Of a stretch of 64,000 bases of DNA, positions 16,196 to 26,399 are shown in pieces (the stretch's first letter is position 1; every line of letters starts with the position of its first letter). A model generated the notes under the pieces. That model was given only the letters and a program-made list of their open reading frames with translations, was not told the origin of the DNA and did no database searches. Origin of the DNA: Tetragenococcus solitarius NBRC 100494 (GTDB taxonomy: Bacteria > Bacillota > Bacilli > Lactobacillales > Enterococcaceae); assembly GCF_001544195.1 (NCBI RefSeq), contig NZ_BCPY01000007.1:1-64000 (forward strand), read 5' to 3'. The translations under genes and the position numbers were made by a program.

Positions 16196-17845
16196 ATGGC
16201 AACGATCGGGAATTTTGATCATAGTGAGGTTAGAAAAGAAAATCAATTATTTTCTCGTTTTAAGTCACTAGTAGAAACGGCTTTTTATGGAAATAACGTG
16301 ACACATATAGAAGATTTGCGGCAGGCGTATAAAAGCGCTACCCAAGCTCCGGGAACAATCGTTACCGATATGCCAGTTAGTCATACAACAGACTTAGGGC
16401 TGCCCGAAGAGGCTAAGATGCTTATTTTCAATGATGGAAAAGTTGTGGGGAGAACAGCGGCGGCTCGCGTAGTAATTGGTCATCCTGGCGTAGATTCTGA
16501 TTACTATCAGGGGATTTTGCGTGAAGCATTGTTTCAATCGTCAAAGCAAAATTTTTATTCAGCAGATGTTATTGTCGGTTTAGATGAAAAATTTATGGTA
16601 AAAGGGCATTTAACACTCCCTGAAGGGTTTGAAAATAATCTTTATTCTTATCTATTGAACTTTCAAATGGTAAATGAGAAGTGGCAGGAGCGCTATGAAG
16701 ACTCTCATTCTTATAAAGAAAATGATATCTATCTTTTTGCCGATCCTAACTGGCGACATCCGGACTTTCCTTTTGGCTTAGCTTTATTTGATCCTGAACA
16801 CAATGTAGCTGCCATTTTAGGTTTGCGTTATTTTGGTGAATTGAAAAAAGCGACCTTGACACTTGCTTGGGCTACCGCTCACCGTAATAATTATGTCGCT
16901 TGTCATGGTGGTATTAAACAATATCATTTACCCGAAGGGGGAAAATACACTATGGCAGCTTTTGGGCTTTCTGGTTCAGGAAAGTCGACGATTACTTTAA
17001 CTAAGCACGGTGGAAAATATAAAGTGGATGTTTTACATGATGATGCCTTTATTATTCACCGTGATACAGGAGCTACTATTGCGCTTGAACCTTCTTATTT
17101 TGATAAAGTTCAAGATTATCCATTGTCTCACGCTACAGTGGATTATTATTTGACTATGCAAAATGTAGGTGCAACCAAAGATAAGAACGATAATATTGTT
17201 CCTGTCTTACAAGACATTAGAAACGGAAACGGTCGGACGGTAAAATCACGCTATGTTACCCAAAATCGAGTGGATGTATTAGATGACAAATTAGATGCAG
17301 TATTTTGGATTATGAAAGATGATAGCTTACCGCCGGTGGTTAAAGTAGAAGATCCTATTCTGGCAGCAGTTTTTGGGTTAACTTTAGCCACAAAACGCAC
17401 GACAGCTGAAAATATTGTGGAAGATATTGACTTAACTCAGCTAGTTATTGAACCTTATGCTGATCCATTTAGAGCTTATCCTTTAGCCGAAGATTATCGA
17501 AACTTTCGTGATTTATTTAATAAAAATAATATTGATTGTTATATTTTAAATACGGGAGCTTTTCAAGGGAAAGATATAACACCTGATATAACTTTGTCTA
17601 GCATTGAAAATATTATTACTAGAAAAACTGCTTTTAAAACATTTGGGCCAATTAAAGAAATGTCCTATTTACCGCTTGCAGAGTACGAGCTAGATTTTAG
17701 TAATGAAGAATATGTGGAAAAAGTGAGAATGCGTCTGCAAAATCGCTTAGATTTTATTTTAAGAGAAAATGATGAAAATGAAGGTTACGATGCTTTACCT
17801 AAGGAAACAGAAGAAGCGTTATGTCGAGTATTAGCTAAATTATAA
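16196..17845 (+). CDS. pckA: Phosphoenolpyruvate carboxykinase (ATP)
   Basis: PckA interconverts oxaloacetate + ATP and PEP + CO2 + ADP; in lactic acid bacteria it can run anaplerotically or gluconeogenically. It has 549 residues, the normal ATP-dependent length. The P-loop is FGLSGSGKST (family GLSGTGKT), with the kinase-2 metal motif VDVLHDDAF, the substrate-site GRTAAARVVIG and the Mn/ATP-contacting RYFGELKKA. The start is ATG 16196 behind GAAAGGAG; the in-frame upstream extension overlaps the promoter. The cre site across the -35 box predicts glucose repression. Not present in all enterococci, so useful for placing the strain. Confidence 0.93.
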   Translation: MATIGNFDHSEVRKENQLFSRFKSLVETAFYGNNVTHIEDLRQAYKSATQAPGTIVTDMPVSHTTDLGLPEEAKMLIFNDGKVVGRTAAARVVIGHPGVDSDYYQGILREALFQSSKQNFYSADVIVGLDEKFMVKGHLTLPEGFENNLYSYLLNFQMVNEKWQERYEDSHSYKENDIYLFADPNWRHPDFPFGLALFDPEHNVAAILGLRYFGELKKATLTLAWATAHRNNYVACHGGIKQYHLPEGGKYTMAAFGLSGSGKSTITLTKHGGKYKVDVLHDDAFIIHRDTGATIALEPSYFDKVQDYPLSHATVDYYLTMQNVGATKDKNDNIVPVLQDIRNGNGRTVKSRYVTQNRVDVLDDKLDAVFWIMKDDSLPPVVKVEDPILAAVFGLTLATKRTTAENIVEDIDLTQLVIEPYADPFRAYPLAEDYRNFRDLFNKNNIDCYILNTGAFQGKDITPDITLSSIENIITRKTAFKTFGPIKEMSYLPLAEYELDFSNEEYVEKVRMRLQNRLDFILRENDENEGYDALPKETEEALCRVLAKL

Positions 17846-17853
17846 GCAAAAAA

Positions 17854-17896
17854 TAACTGGTAGTTAACTTTTTAAGTTAACTATCAGTTTTTTTTT
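17854..17896 (+). terminator. Intrinsic terminator after pckA
   Basis: An AACTGGTAGTTAAC/GTTAACTATCAGTT stem of about 14 bp is followed by eight T residues. Confidence 0.93.
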
Positions 17897-18022
17897 GAAT
17901 AAACCAACGTTTTATATACTTATACTTAATTTTTAAATAAATAAAATAACTATTACTTTACTATATCTCGAAAAATTGTTAAGCTGTACTTAACCTGAAA
18001 ATAGTAGAGGAGGTGAAAAGGG

Positions 18023-18370
18023 TTGAAAGTGGATATCGGTAAACGAATCTATGACTTACGTATGAACCAAAAAATGAGTGCAAAGGAACTAGCAAAAAAA
18101 GTGGGGGTGTCTGCTGCTTTTATTTCAGCATTGGAACATCATACAACCAGTGCTTCAATTGCGACATTAGAACAATTATGCGGGGGGCTGAATATTTCAT
18201 TAAGTGAATTTTTTCAAGAAGATGAGGCCCCTTTAGATGTTGAGTTATTGCATAAATTTGCAAATATGCAAGTCCAACAAAAAGCAGCAATTTTAAACTT
18301 AATTGAAGCTTTTTGCCCGGACAAAGACAGTGACACAGCTCAAAATAACAATGGGGAGGACAAAGGATGA
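18023..18370 (+). CDS. XRE-family transcriptional regulator
   Basis: A 115-residue DNA-binding protein. Residues about 5-60 form a Cro/CI helix-turn-helix: KRIYDLRMNQKMSAKELAKK followed by VSAAFISALEHH. The acidic C-terminal half (FFQEDEAPLD) is too short for a full ligand domain. The start is TTG 18023, nine bases after GAGGAGGTG; GTG 18029 is an alternative. Its stop overlaps the ATG of the P-type ATPase gene (ATGA), so it is probably the dedicated regulator of that pump. The inducing ion or stress is not readable. Confidence 0.85.
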   Translation: MKVDIGKRIYDLRMNQKMSAKELAKKVGVSAAFISALEHHTTSASIATLEQLCGGLNISLSEFFQEDEAPLDVELLHKFANMQVQQKAAILNLIEAFCPDKDSDTAQNNNGEDKG

Positions 18371-21027
18371 AAGAATATTATCAAATACCGATTGATAAGA
18401 CGATAGAATATTTGAAATCAAATCAACAAAAAGGCCTGACACAACAAACAGCTGACCAGCGTTTAGCAGAAAATGGGTTAAATGAAATTCAGCAAGGTAA
18501 GAAAACATCACCATGGAAACTATTGTGGAATAATATAAATAATTTGATTGTGTATTTATTATTAGCAGCTGCAGCTATCTCATTTGCTATGGATGATTTA
18601 GCGGAAACGATTGCGATATTACTAGCTTTACTACTTGCAGTATTGACAGGTTTTTTTACTGAGTTAAAAGCACAAAAGTCGGTTGAATCCTTGCAAGATA
18701 TGATTTATACCACAACCACAGTAATTCGTGATGGGAAAACACAGACAATCGAAGCATCTAAGGTAGTCCCGGGAGATATTCTCTTACTAAGAGAAGGAGA
18801 TGCAATCGCAGCTGATGGTCGAATAATTTCTAGCAATAACTTTGCTTGTATTGAGTCGTCATTAACAGGAGAATCAGAAGCTGTTGAAAAAAGTGCAGAT
18901 GAAATTTACGAAGAAGAAATGCCATTAGGCGATCAAAAAAATATGGTGTTTGCTGGAACTGCAGTAACGCGCGGCTATGCTTATGTTGTGGTAACAGAAA
19001 CTGCTATGGCAACTGAAATGGGTAAGATTAGTGGCATGCTCGATGAAGCAAGTGATGATAAAACTCCGTTAGATATTGAGTTAGACAAATTGAGTAAAGC
19101 CATTATTTTAGCGGCTCTTATTGCAGGAGTTGCTGTACTTGTTGCCGGGGTTTTAACCGATAAACCATTTGTAGAAATGATTCATATTTCCATTATTTTA
19201 GCCGTGGCAGCTATTCCAGAAGCAATGCCGGCTGTAGAGACAATTACCTTATCAAAAGGAATGCGTACGATGGCTCAGCATAAAGCTTTAGTAAAAGCTT
19301 TACCTGCTGTAGAGACATTAGGTGCAACCAGTGTTATTGCCAGTGACAAAACGGGAACCTTGACTGAAAATCAGATGATGGCATCAGAATTGGTACTAAG
19401 TGATGAAACTCATTATGAGGTTACAGGAGAAGGCTACGATCCAGAAGGGACTATCAAAAAAGATGGTGAACAGATCAAAGCTTCTAATAACCAAAATTTG
19501 ATGGAATTTATCCAAGCCGGTGTTTTATGTAATGTTGCCCATATAGACCAAAATAAGGAGGGCCAATATGAAGTTGTTGGTGATCCGACAGATGGTGCGC
19601 TGGTCACATTAGGGAAAAAAGTAGGCTTAGATAGAGAAGAATTAGAAAAAGAAGGCTATGAAAAACTTGCTGAAGTGCCGTTTTCTTCTGAGAATAAATA
19701 TATGATTGTCGTTTATGAAAAAGACGAACAGCGTCAGTTGATTATTAAAGGCGCTTTTGATGTTATTTTAGATTTAGTTGAACAATCACAAGAAACAAAA
19801 GATGCTTTGCGGCGACAAAATGAAGGGTTCGCCGAAAAAGGACAACGTGTCATTGCTATTGCAAGTATAGAAAATTATGATGGTGGCTTATCTGAAGAGG
19901 AAATAAAAAATTCATTAGATGGCTTAAAAGTCCAAGGCTTAGTCGGTATTATCGATCCACCACGTCCTGATGCTTATGAATCAGTTGAAATTGCTCAAAA
20001 TGCTGGTATCAAGGTTAAGATGATCACAGGAGATCATCCTAAAACAGCTTCTATTATTGCGAAAGATATCGGAATAGCCGATTATGAAAAAATCATGACA
20101 GGTAAGGAAATTGATGAGCAAGTAGACAATGACGATTTTGAAGAGACAGTAGATGAAACGGCAATTTTTGCCCGTGTTTCGCCAGAAAATAAAATGCAAA
20201 TTGTGACAGCTTTAAAAAAAGAAAATGAAGTTGTCTCTATGACAGGTGATGGTGTCAACGACGCGCCTGCATTAAACGATGCCAATATCGGAGTTGCGAT
20301 GGGAATCAGAGGAACTGAAGTAGCTAAAGAAGCGTCCGATATGATTTTAACAGATGATCGTTTTGGCACGATTGTAGATGCAGTTAAAGAAGGAAGAATT
20401 ATTTTTGACAACATTAAAAAATATGTCTCTTTCTTATTTGCTTGTAACATGGTGGAAATTGTAACTATTTTTGCCAGCGTTGTCTTCTTATTACCAATGC
20501 CGATTGCTCCGTTACACATTTTATTTTTAAATTTAATTATCGATATTGCTCCAGCGATGTCGTTATCTTTTGAACCAGCAGAAGATGATGTGATGGCAAG
20601 AGGACCGCGATCTAAAAAAGATAGTTTAGTTAACCGACATTTCTTAACGCGTATTATATTTAGCGGAGTGATTATTGGTTTATCAGCCTTTGTTCTATTT
20701 AGAATCTTATTAAATGGCGATCATTCAAATGAATACGTACAAAGTGCAGTATTTAGTTTTATGGCTATTGCATAATTGATGCATATTTTTAACGTACGTA
20801 AAACAAATTCGTTTGGTTTGAACCGTTCATTTCTCCAAAATAAAGCACTGGTTGGTTCGATTGTATTATCTATTGCCTTGCAACTCGTTGCTATTTATGT
20901 TCCATTAATGAATGATCTTTTAGGAACTGAGCCTTTAAGACTTATTACTTGGGGAATGATTTTAGCTGCGGCTATTTTATCTACAATAGTTGTAGGTGTA
21001 TTTAATAAAATTAAATACCATCATTAA
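18367..21027 (+). pseudogene. Cation-transporting P-type ATPase, interrupted by in-frame TAA
   Basis: A P2-type ATPase that would pump cations (Ca2+, Na+ or Mn2+ type). An N-terminal cation ATPase domain leads to the TGES actuator, the AIPEAMPAVET membrane motif (PEAMP where pumps of this class usually show PEGLP), the phosphorylation site ASDKTGTLTENQ, MITGDHPKTA and the hinge MTGDGVNDAPAL. The frame stops at TAA 20773-20775 after FSFMAIA, then continues in the same frame with LMHIFNVRKTNSFG and two more helices to 21027. QLMHIFN is the expected family sequence, so the stop looks like CAA to TAA. The product would lack its last roughly 85 residues with about two or three C-terminal helices, so it is probably inactive unless the stop is suppressed. 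Confidence 0.88.
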
Positions 21028-21172
21028 TGGGTATGAAGTTAGCAATAGTGATTTAGAAATAAGCTAGTGTAAAAAAATAACTTTCCCCCTCGTTCTTTAG
21101 CACCAAAATTTGATATAATGACTTTGATATTAAATAAAAGGCTTACAATTATGGCTAAGAGGGGGAGATTTT

Positions 21173-22678
21173 GTGGGAAAACGAATGGATTTACAAAATG
21201 AATCTGATATTCGAGGGATTGCTATTGACACAAAAGAATACCAGGCAAACTTAACAGTTAGTTCAATAAGAGAAATTGTAGCAGGTATTATAAACTGGTT
21301 ACAAAAATCCGAAAATAAGGATAGATTAACAATTGGTGTAGGTAGAGATAGTCGCTTAAGTGGACCAGAATTAAAAGAGGCATTCATCGAAGAATTGAAT
21401 GATTGTGGTGCTGATGTCTATGACTTTGGACTTGCAACAACGCCTGCTTTATTTATGAGTACACAATTTTCCCAATTTGCGTGTGACGCGGGCATTATGT
21501 TGACTGCCAGTCACTTGCCTTATTATTATAACGGTGTAAAAATTTTTAGCCAAAATGGTGGGGCAGAAAAAGAAGATATCACTTATATTCTATCCCATAC
21601 TGAAAAAAAAGTAGGTCCTTCTGTGGGTAAGGTGATAGAAGCGGACTTGCTCTCGGTTTATGCAAAGGATCTTGTTGAAAAGATTCGTACAGCCAGTGAG
21701 AAAAATACTGAAATGCCCTTAGCTGGCTTTAAAATTATTGTGGATGCGGGAAATGGAGCAGGAGGCTTTTTTACTAAAAAAGTTCTCCAGCCTTTAGGAG
21801 CGGATACTTCCGGCTCACAATTTTTAGAACCTGATGGCAACTTTCCTAATCATATCCCTAATCCTGATAACAAAGAAGCTATGAAAAGTATCCAGACGGC
21901 AGTTTTAGAAAATAAAGCTGATTTAGGTGTCATTTTTGATACGGATGTAGATCGTTCAGCTGTGGTAACAAAATCAGGCGATGTGTTGAACCGAAACAAT
22001 TTGATTGCAGTACTTAGTCGTATTATTTTAACAGAACATCCGGGAACAAGTATTGTTACCAATTCTCCAACTTCCGGACATCTGAAAGAATTTATCGAAG
22101 CTTTAGGTGGTAAACAAGTCCGTTATATTTCAGGTTATCGCAATGTGATTAATAAAGCATTGGAATTAAATCGCACAGGGGTAGATACACAACTAGCCAT
22201 TGAAACTAGTGGACATGCTGCTTTTAAAGAAAATTATTTTCTAGATGACGGGGCGTATGTGATTGCTAAAATTTTAATGCTATTACCAAAATTACAAGCA
22301 GAAGGCAAAACACTGGAATCGTTAATTACTGATTTAAAACAACCACTTGAAACACAAGAGGTTCGCTTTAAATTAGAAGCCGAAAATTATCGTACACTAG
22401 GCGAAAAAGTGATTCGAGACATTGCCGCTATTGATATTTCTGGTTGGCAAGTCGATCCTGAAAATGAAGAAGGTATTCGCTTTTATTTAACTCAACCATA
22501 CGGACAAGGCTGGTTTTTACTTCGTATGAGTTTACATGAACCCTTACTTGTTTTACAGGTTGAAAATGATGAGAAAGGATATATTGTTCCTATATTAGAA
22601 CAAATTCATCAATTTTTATGCCAATATCCTGAGGTGAATCAAGAAAAATTACTACCGCTAATTGAAGAGCCATTGTAA
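21173..22678 (+). CDS. Phosphoglucomutase/phosphomannomutase family enzyme
   Basis: An alpha-D-phosphohexomutase of 501 residues. The serine phosphate loop reads MLTASHLPYYYNG (family TASHNP), the metal-binding loop is FDTDVDRSAV, the sugar-binding loop is ETSGHAAF and the N-terminal substrate loop is GRDSRLSG. It interconverts hexose 1- and 6-phosphates; whether glucose, mannose or another sugar is preferred cannot be told. The replacement of Asn-Pro by Leu-Pro after TASH is unusual but keeps the catalytic Ser-His. The start is GTG 21173 after GGGGGAG, with a TATAAT box near 21113. Monocistronic. Confidence 0.88.
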   Translation: MGKRMDLQNESDIRGIAIDTKEYQANLTVSSIREIVAGIINWLQKSENKDRLTIGVGRDSRLSGPELKEAFIEELNDCGADVYDFGLATTPALFMSTQFSQFACDAGIMLTASHLPYYYNGVKIFSQNGGAEKEDITYILSHTEKKVGPSVGKVIEADLLSVYAKDLVEKIRTASEKNTEMPLAGFKIIVDAGNGAGGFFTKKVLQPLGADTSGSQFLEPDGNFPNHIPNPDNKEAMKSIQTAVLENKADLGVIFDTDVDRSAVVTKSGDVLNRNNLIAVLSRIILTEHPGTSIVTNSPTSGHLKEFIEALGGKQVRYISGYRNVINKALELNRTGVDTQLAIETSGHAAFKENYFLDDGAYVIAKILMLLPKLQAEGKTLESLITDLKQPLETQEVRFKLEAENYRTLGEKVIRDIAAIDISGWQVDPENEEGIRFYLTQPYGQGWFLLRMSLHEPLLVLQVENDEKGYIVPILEQIHQFLCQYPEVNQEKLLPLIEEPL

Positions 22679-22695
22679 AAAACAAAGATAAATAC

Positions 22696-22745
22696 GAAAC
22701 TCCAAGTAAGGGAAGGAATGTCAAACTTTACTTGGAGTTTCTTTG
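22696..22745 (+). terminator. Intrinsic terminator after phosphohexomutase
   Basis: GAAACTCCAAGTA pairs with TACTTGGAGTTTC across a 20-nt loop; a short T-rich tail follows. Confidence 0.7.
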
Positions 22746-22836
22746 TAAAAAAGTTTGGTTATTGAATTTTCCTTCGTTTGAAAATAAAAAGAAAAATCTA
22801 TATAATAGATAAGAATTGAAAAATGGAGGCAAAACA

Positions 22837-24219
22837 ATGGAAATTTTCCGGAAAAGATCGATAAAAAAAGATACGGTAAATACACTAAAACGAGAATTAA
22901 AATTAAAAGATCTGATTATGCTAGGAATTGGAGCCATCATTGGTACAGGGATTTTTGTTGTTACTGGACAAGCTTCAGCGAATTATGCAGGTCCTGCTTC
23001 CATATTTTCCTTTATTATTGCTGCCTTAGTTGTCATTTTAAATGGTCTTTGTTTTGCAGAATTTGCCTCACGTGTGCCGGTTTCTGGTGGACCTTATAGC
23101 TATATGTACATTGTCTTTGGTGAATTGACTGCCTGGATTGCCGGCTGGTTATTGATATGTGAATATATGTTAGCTGTTTCTTCTGTTGCTTCGGGCTGGT
23201 CAGGGTATTTTCAAGGCTTTTTGAGTAATTGGGGAATCCAGCTTCCGCAGGCTTTAACTGCAGGGTATAATCCTGAACAAGGAACCTACATTGATTTAAT
23301 TGCTGCGCTAATAATGGTTTTAGTTACGTTATGGGTGACACAAGAAGCTAAAAAAGCATTACGCTTAAACAATGCTATGGTTTGGGTAAAGTTTGGCGTA
23401 ATTGTTTTATTTGTGGCTGTCGGAGTGTTCTTTGTTCAACCAGACAACTGGCAACCTTATATGCCTTATGGAATACAAGGAGTCTTTAATGGGGCAGCTT
23501 TAGTGTTTTTTGCCTTTTTAGGCTTTGATTCCATCTCAATGGCAGCTGAAGAAGTGGAAAATCCACAAAGAGATGTTCCGCGCGGAATTATCGGTTCAAT
23601 TTTAATTGCCACTATTTTATATGTAGGTGTAACCTTAATATTAACGGGAATCGTGCCTTTTTCAAAATTAGGCGTAGCAGACCCGGTTGCATTTGCCATG
23701 CGTTATATTAATCAAGATTTTATTGGCTCTGTAATTTCTGTTGGAACAATTTTAACCTTATTAACAGTCACGATTTCTATGCTGTATTCTTTAGCCAGAC
23801 TTATTTATTCCATTAGCAAAGACGGTTTATTGCCTAAATTTTTACGGCAGATTGATAGTAAGCGTCGTACTCCTAAAAATGCTACTTTTTTAGCAGGAGC
23901 GATTGGACTGTTCTTTGCTGCGGCTTTTCCATTAAATATTTTAGCGGAGTTAACCAATATTACAGCCCTTGCTTGTCTTGCCTTAATGGCATTAGGTGTG
24001 ATTCGTTTACGTAAAATGTTGGGACAGCCAAAAAAAGACGAATTTAAAGTACCTTTTGTTCCTTTGCTGCCGATTGTTTCTGTTATTTCTTGTTTATTCT
24101 TAATGTTACGTCTGGATAAGGTCACATGGATTGTCTTTATCATAGTTCTTCTTTTAGGGTTGTGTATCTATTTTGGATATGGCTATCAGCATAGTGATTT
24201 AAATAAAAAAAAGAGCTGA
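22837..24219 (+). CDS. APC-family amino acid permease
   Basis: A 12-helix amino acid transporter of 460 residues, of the YfnA/cationic amino acid transporter branch. The first helix holds the substrate-binding GIGAIIGTGIFVVTG motif, and the sixth-helix region shows FFAFLGFDSISMAAEEVENP, typical of this branch. The N terminus is cytoplasmic and basic (FRKRSIKKDT). ATG 22837 follows ATGGAGGC; a TATAAT box lies at about 22801. The substrate is probably an amino acid taken up with protons, with no further resolution. Convergent with telA, sharing a bidirectional terminator. Confidence 0.9.
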   Translation: MEIFRKRSIKKDTVNTLKRELKLKDLIMLGIGAIIGTGIFVVTGQASANYAGPASIFSFIIAALVVILNGLCFAEFASRVPVSGGPYSYMYIVFGELTAWIAGWLLICEYMLAVSSVASGWSGYFQGFLSNWGIQLPQALTAGYNPEQGTYIDLIAALIMVLVTLWVTQEAKKALRLNNAMVWVKFGVIVLFVAVGVFFVQPDNWQPYMPYGIQGVFNGAALVFFAFLGFDSISMAAEEVENPQRDVPRGIIGSILIATILYVGVTLILTGIVPFSKLGVADPVAFAMRYINQDFIGSVISVGTILTLLTVTISMLYSLARLIYSISKDGLLPKFLRQIDSKRRTPKNATFLAGAIGLFFAAAFPLNILAELTNITALACLALMALGVIRLRKMLGQPKKDEFKVPFVPLLPIVSVISCLFLMLRLDKVTWIVFIIVLLLGLCIYFGYGYQHSDLNKKKS

Positions 24220-24279
24220 TATAAATTGCTTCTTGGGAGATTTTGTTCTTCTAAGAAGCAGTTTATCAGCTCTTTTTTA
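24209..24279. terminator. Bidirectional terminator between APC permease and telA
   Basis: AAGAGCTGATA...ATTGCTTCTT pairs with AAGAAGCAGTTTATCAGCTCTT. A-rich and T-rich tails lie on both sides, serving both convergent genes. Confidence 0.85.
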
Positions 24280-25476
24280 TTGACCTTTTTTGGTTGTTAA
24301 TTCGATTAACTTTTGTTTTAAATTTTCTTCCATCTCGCCAAGTTCTACTTCAGCATGACGCCGGTTTTCTTTTCCTTCTTTTTGGATACGCAGTGTTTCT
24401 TCAATCGTTTCTACTAGATCGTTTTGGGTTTGTTGCAAGGTATCGATATCCACAATTCCACGCTCATTTTCTTTGGCGGTTTCAACAGCTGAAACTTTTA
24501 ACATTTCTGCATTTTTCTTTAGCAAGTCATTTGTTGTTTCAGACACTTGTCTTTGAGCAGTTACCGCATCTTTTTGACGTAATAATGTTAAGGCAATGAC
24601 CACTTGGTTTTTCCATAAAGGAATAGCGGTATTAATCGATGATTGAATTTTTTCCGCTAATGCCTGATTTGTATTTTGAATCATCCGTATTTGTGGAGCT
24701 TGCTGTAAAGTGATTTCTCGAGTTAAACGTAAATCATGGGTTCGTTTATCTAAGCGGTCTAAAAATTGAGCGTAGTCATTAGCGATTTGAACATCCATTT
24801 GATCGCCAGTTTGACGAGCTTTTTCCATGCTTTCAGGAATTGTTTTTTGTTCTAATTCTTCCATTTTTAGCTCGCTAGCAGCAATATAGATATTTAAGGC
24901 GTCAAAATAATCCTTATTTTTTTGATAAAGTTGTTCAAGCATAGCATGGTCTTCTAAAAGACCTTCCTTTTCTTTATCTAATTTAGCAGCAACTTTATCT
25001 ACTTGTGCACCAATTTTTTGATATTTGGCTGTAATTTCGTAGATCGATTGTTTGACTTTGCCAAACATCCGTTGGAAAATATTGCCTTCTCCCGCTCGAA
25101 GTTCATCGGGGTTGGCTTCTTGCAATCGGTACATCAATTCATTAAGCGAATCTCCAATAGGACCAATATCAGAAGTTTGTACCTGGTTTAACATGGATTG
25201 AGAAAATTCACTCAGTTTTGTTTGCGCTTTGGTGCCATAACTTAGTACAGCTTGTTGATCGGTCGCGTCAATTTGATCAGCTAGTTGTTTAGCTTGTTGT
25301 TGTCTTTCATCAGACAATTTGTCAACTAATCGTGGGGCTTGTTCTTGGGTGTGTAATTCAGACAATTCTTTCTGCTGAGAATTTGTCAGCTGGTTTAAAT
25401 CTGGTGTAAACGAATCATCCATTAAGTCTTCAAGTGTTTTATCAACAGATGTTGGTTGATCAGAGTGAGTAGCCAT
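24277..25476 (-). CDS. telA: TelA-family protein (toxic anion resistance)
   Basis: A TelA/KlaA/YaaN family protein of 399 residues, mostly long alpha-helices with coiled-coil character and no membrane segment. Visible parts are an acidic, proline-containing N terminus, a central helical repeat region, and a C-terminal coiled coil with [20 protein letters not shown]. The start is ATG 25476 behind AAGGAGG. It sits 74 nt downstream of the xpaC-like gene, the same pair as xpaC-yaaN in Bacillus. Members are linked to tellurite or cell-envelope stress resistance; the biochemical role is not known. Confidence 0.9.
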   Translation of the reverse strand: MATHSDQPTSVDKTLEDLMDDSFTPDLNQLTNSQQKELSELHTQEQAPRLVDKLSDERQQQAKQLADQIDATDQQAVLSYGTKAQTKLSEFSQSMLNQVQTSDIGPIGDSLNELMYRLQEANPDELRAGEGNIFQRMFGKVKQSIYEITAKYQKIGAQVDKVAAKLDKEKEGLLEDHAMLEQLYQKNKDYFDALNIYIAASELKMEELEQKTIPESMEKARQTGDQMDVQIANDYAQFLDRLDKRTHDLRLTREITLQQAPQIRMIQNTNQALAEKIQSSINTAIPLWKNQVVIALTLLRQKDAVTAQRQVSETTNDLLKKNAEMLKVSAVETAKENERGIVDIDTLQQTQNDLVETIEETLRIQKEGKENRRHAEVELGEMEENLKQKLIELTTKKGQ

Positions 25477-25550
25477 AATAATTATTCCTCCTTCAATGGA
25501 CTGAAAATTAGAAGAAGATAAAAGCATAGCTTTTATCTAGCTTCGTGTTC

Positions 25551-26210
25551 TTAATAATTTCCATTTTGTTTTAAACTTTGTTTAGCAATAGATATTTCTA
25601 CGTCTAAATCATCCAAATCATCTGCTACGAATTTTTGGTAGTCGATTGCGATTAGAGCAGCCATTTGATCGATAATTTGAATACTTTCTTCGATTTTTTC
25701 GTAGGTATCTCGATTTTTAATTTCATGTTCATTAATTTCAACAAATTTATCAGTTAAATCCACTAAATTTGGTAAATGAGTGTATAAAAAGTGGTTTGCT
25801 TCAGGCATTCGCTTAGGAGAAGCGACGATTTCTTTAAACAAAGCTTTGGCAGCTTTGATTGTGTCGTGGCGTAGGTCGACCGCTCTTAATTTCCCACTTT
25901 GGTTCATTGTGGCTTGTAGATGGATAATTTGCTTTTTTGTTTGATTCATTGTTTGCCGAAACATGTCAATCTCACTATCGGACATACCAGCGTTGACATA
26001 ACTTTGCTCCCGTTTTTTTGACAATGCTGGTAATTCACTTTTGTGAGCATTTTGCGGTTTTCCTTTTAAACCATAATAAATTAAGCATCCACCAGCAATA
26101 AAAAACATCAATGGGAATAAATCGAATAAACCTTCTCCAGAAAAAATAATAAGCAGATAAACGGCTCCTAAAATGATGCCAGTCCATAATGCCCATTTTG
26201 AGTTTTTCAT
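25551..26210 (-). CDS. xpaC: XpaC-family membrane protein
   Basis: A 219-residue protein with two N-terminal transmembrane helices (ALWTGIILGAVYLLIIF and LFPLMFFIAGGCLIYYG) followed by a soluble helical domain. This fits the XpaC (5-bromo-4-chloroindolyl phosphate hydrolysis) family. The soluble part includes GMSDSEIDMFRQTMNQTKKQ and an acidic end. It is first in a two-gene operon with telA. The historical name reflects a phenotype; enzymatic activity is doubtful, and a membrane partner of TelA is the more likely role (inference). Confidence 0.87.
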   Translation of the reverse strand: MKNSKWALWTGIILGAVYLLIIFSGEGLFDLFPLMFFIAGGCLIYYGLKGKPQNAHKSELPALSKKREQSYVNAGMSDSEIDMFRQTMNQTKKQIIHLQATMNQSGKLRAVDLRHDTIKAAKALFKEIVASPKRMPEANHFLYTHLPNLVDLTDKFVEINEHEIKNRDTYEKIEESIQIIDQMAALIAIDYQKFVADDLDDLDVEISIAKQSLKQNGNY

Positions 26211-26399
26211 TTATTTAAAACCTCCTAAAATCCTTGTATATACACGCTTCTATCTTTTCTTTCTACTCTTTTATTCTAGCATGATATCGATAATAAAAGA
26301 ATCCGACTTGCGGTGTATTTCTATAATTTAGAAAAAACATAACCTTTTTTTGTGTTAAAATATAAGAAATTGCGAAGATAAAAAAGAAAGTTTGGTGAA

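Noticed and set aside
20082-20519. 145-codon ORF antisense to the P-type ATPase
   Set aside because: A shadow of the conserved ATPase hinge region, without an RBS or family resemblance; the same holds for antisense ORFs in the opp, metG and ftsK genes.
18367-20775. Treating the 802-codon ATPase frame as a complete gene
   Set aside because: The continuing family sequence in the same frame after the TAA shows that the C terminus is cut off.
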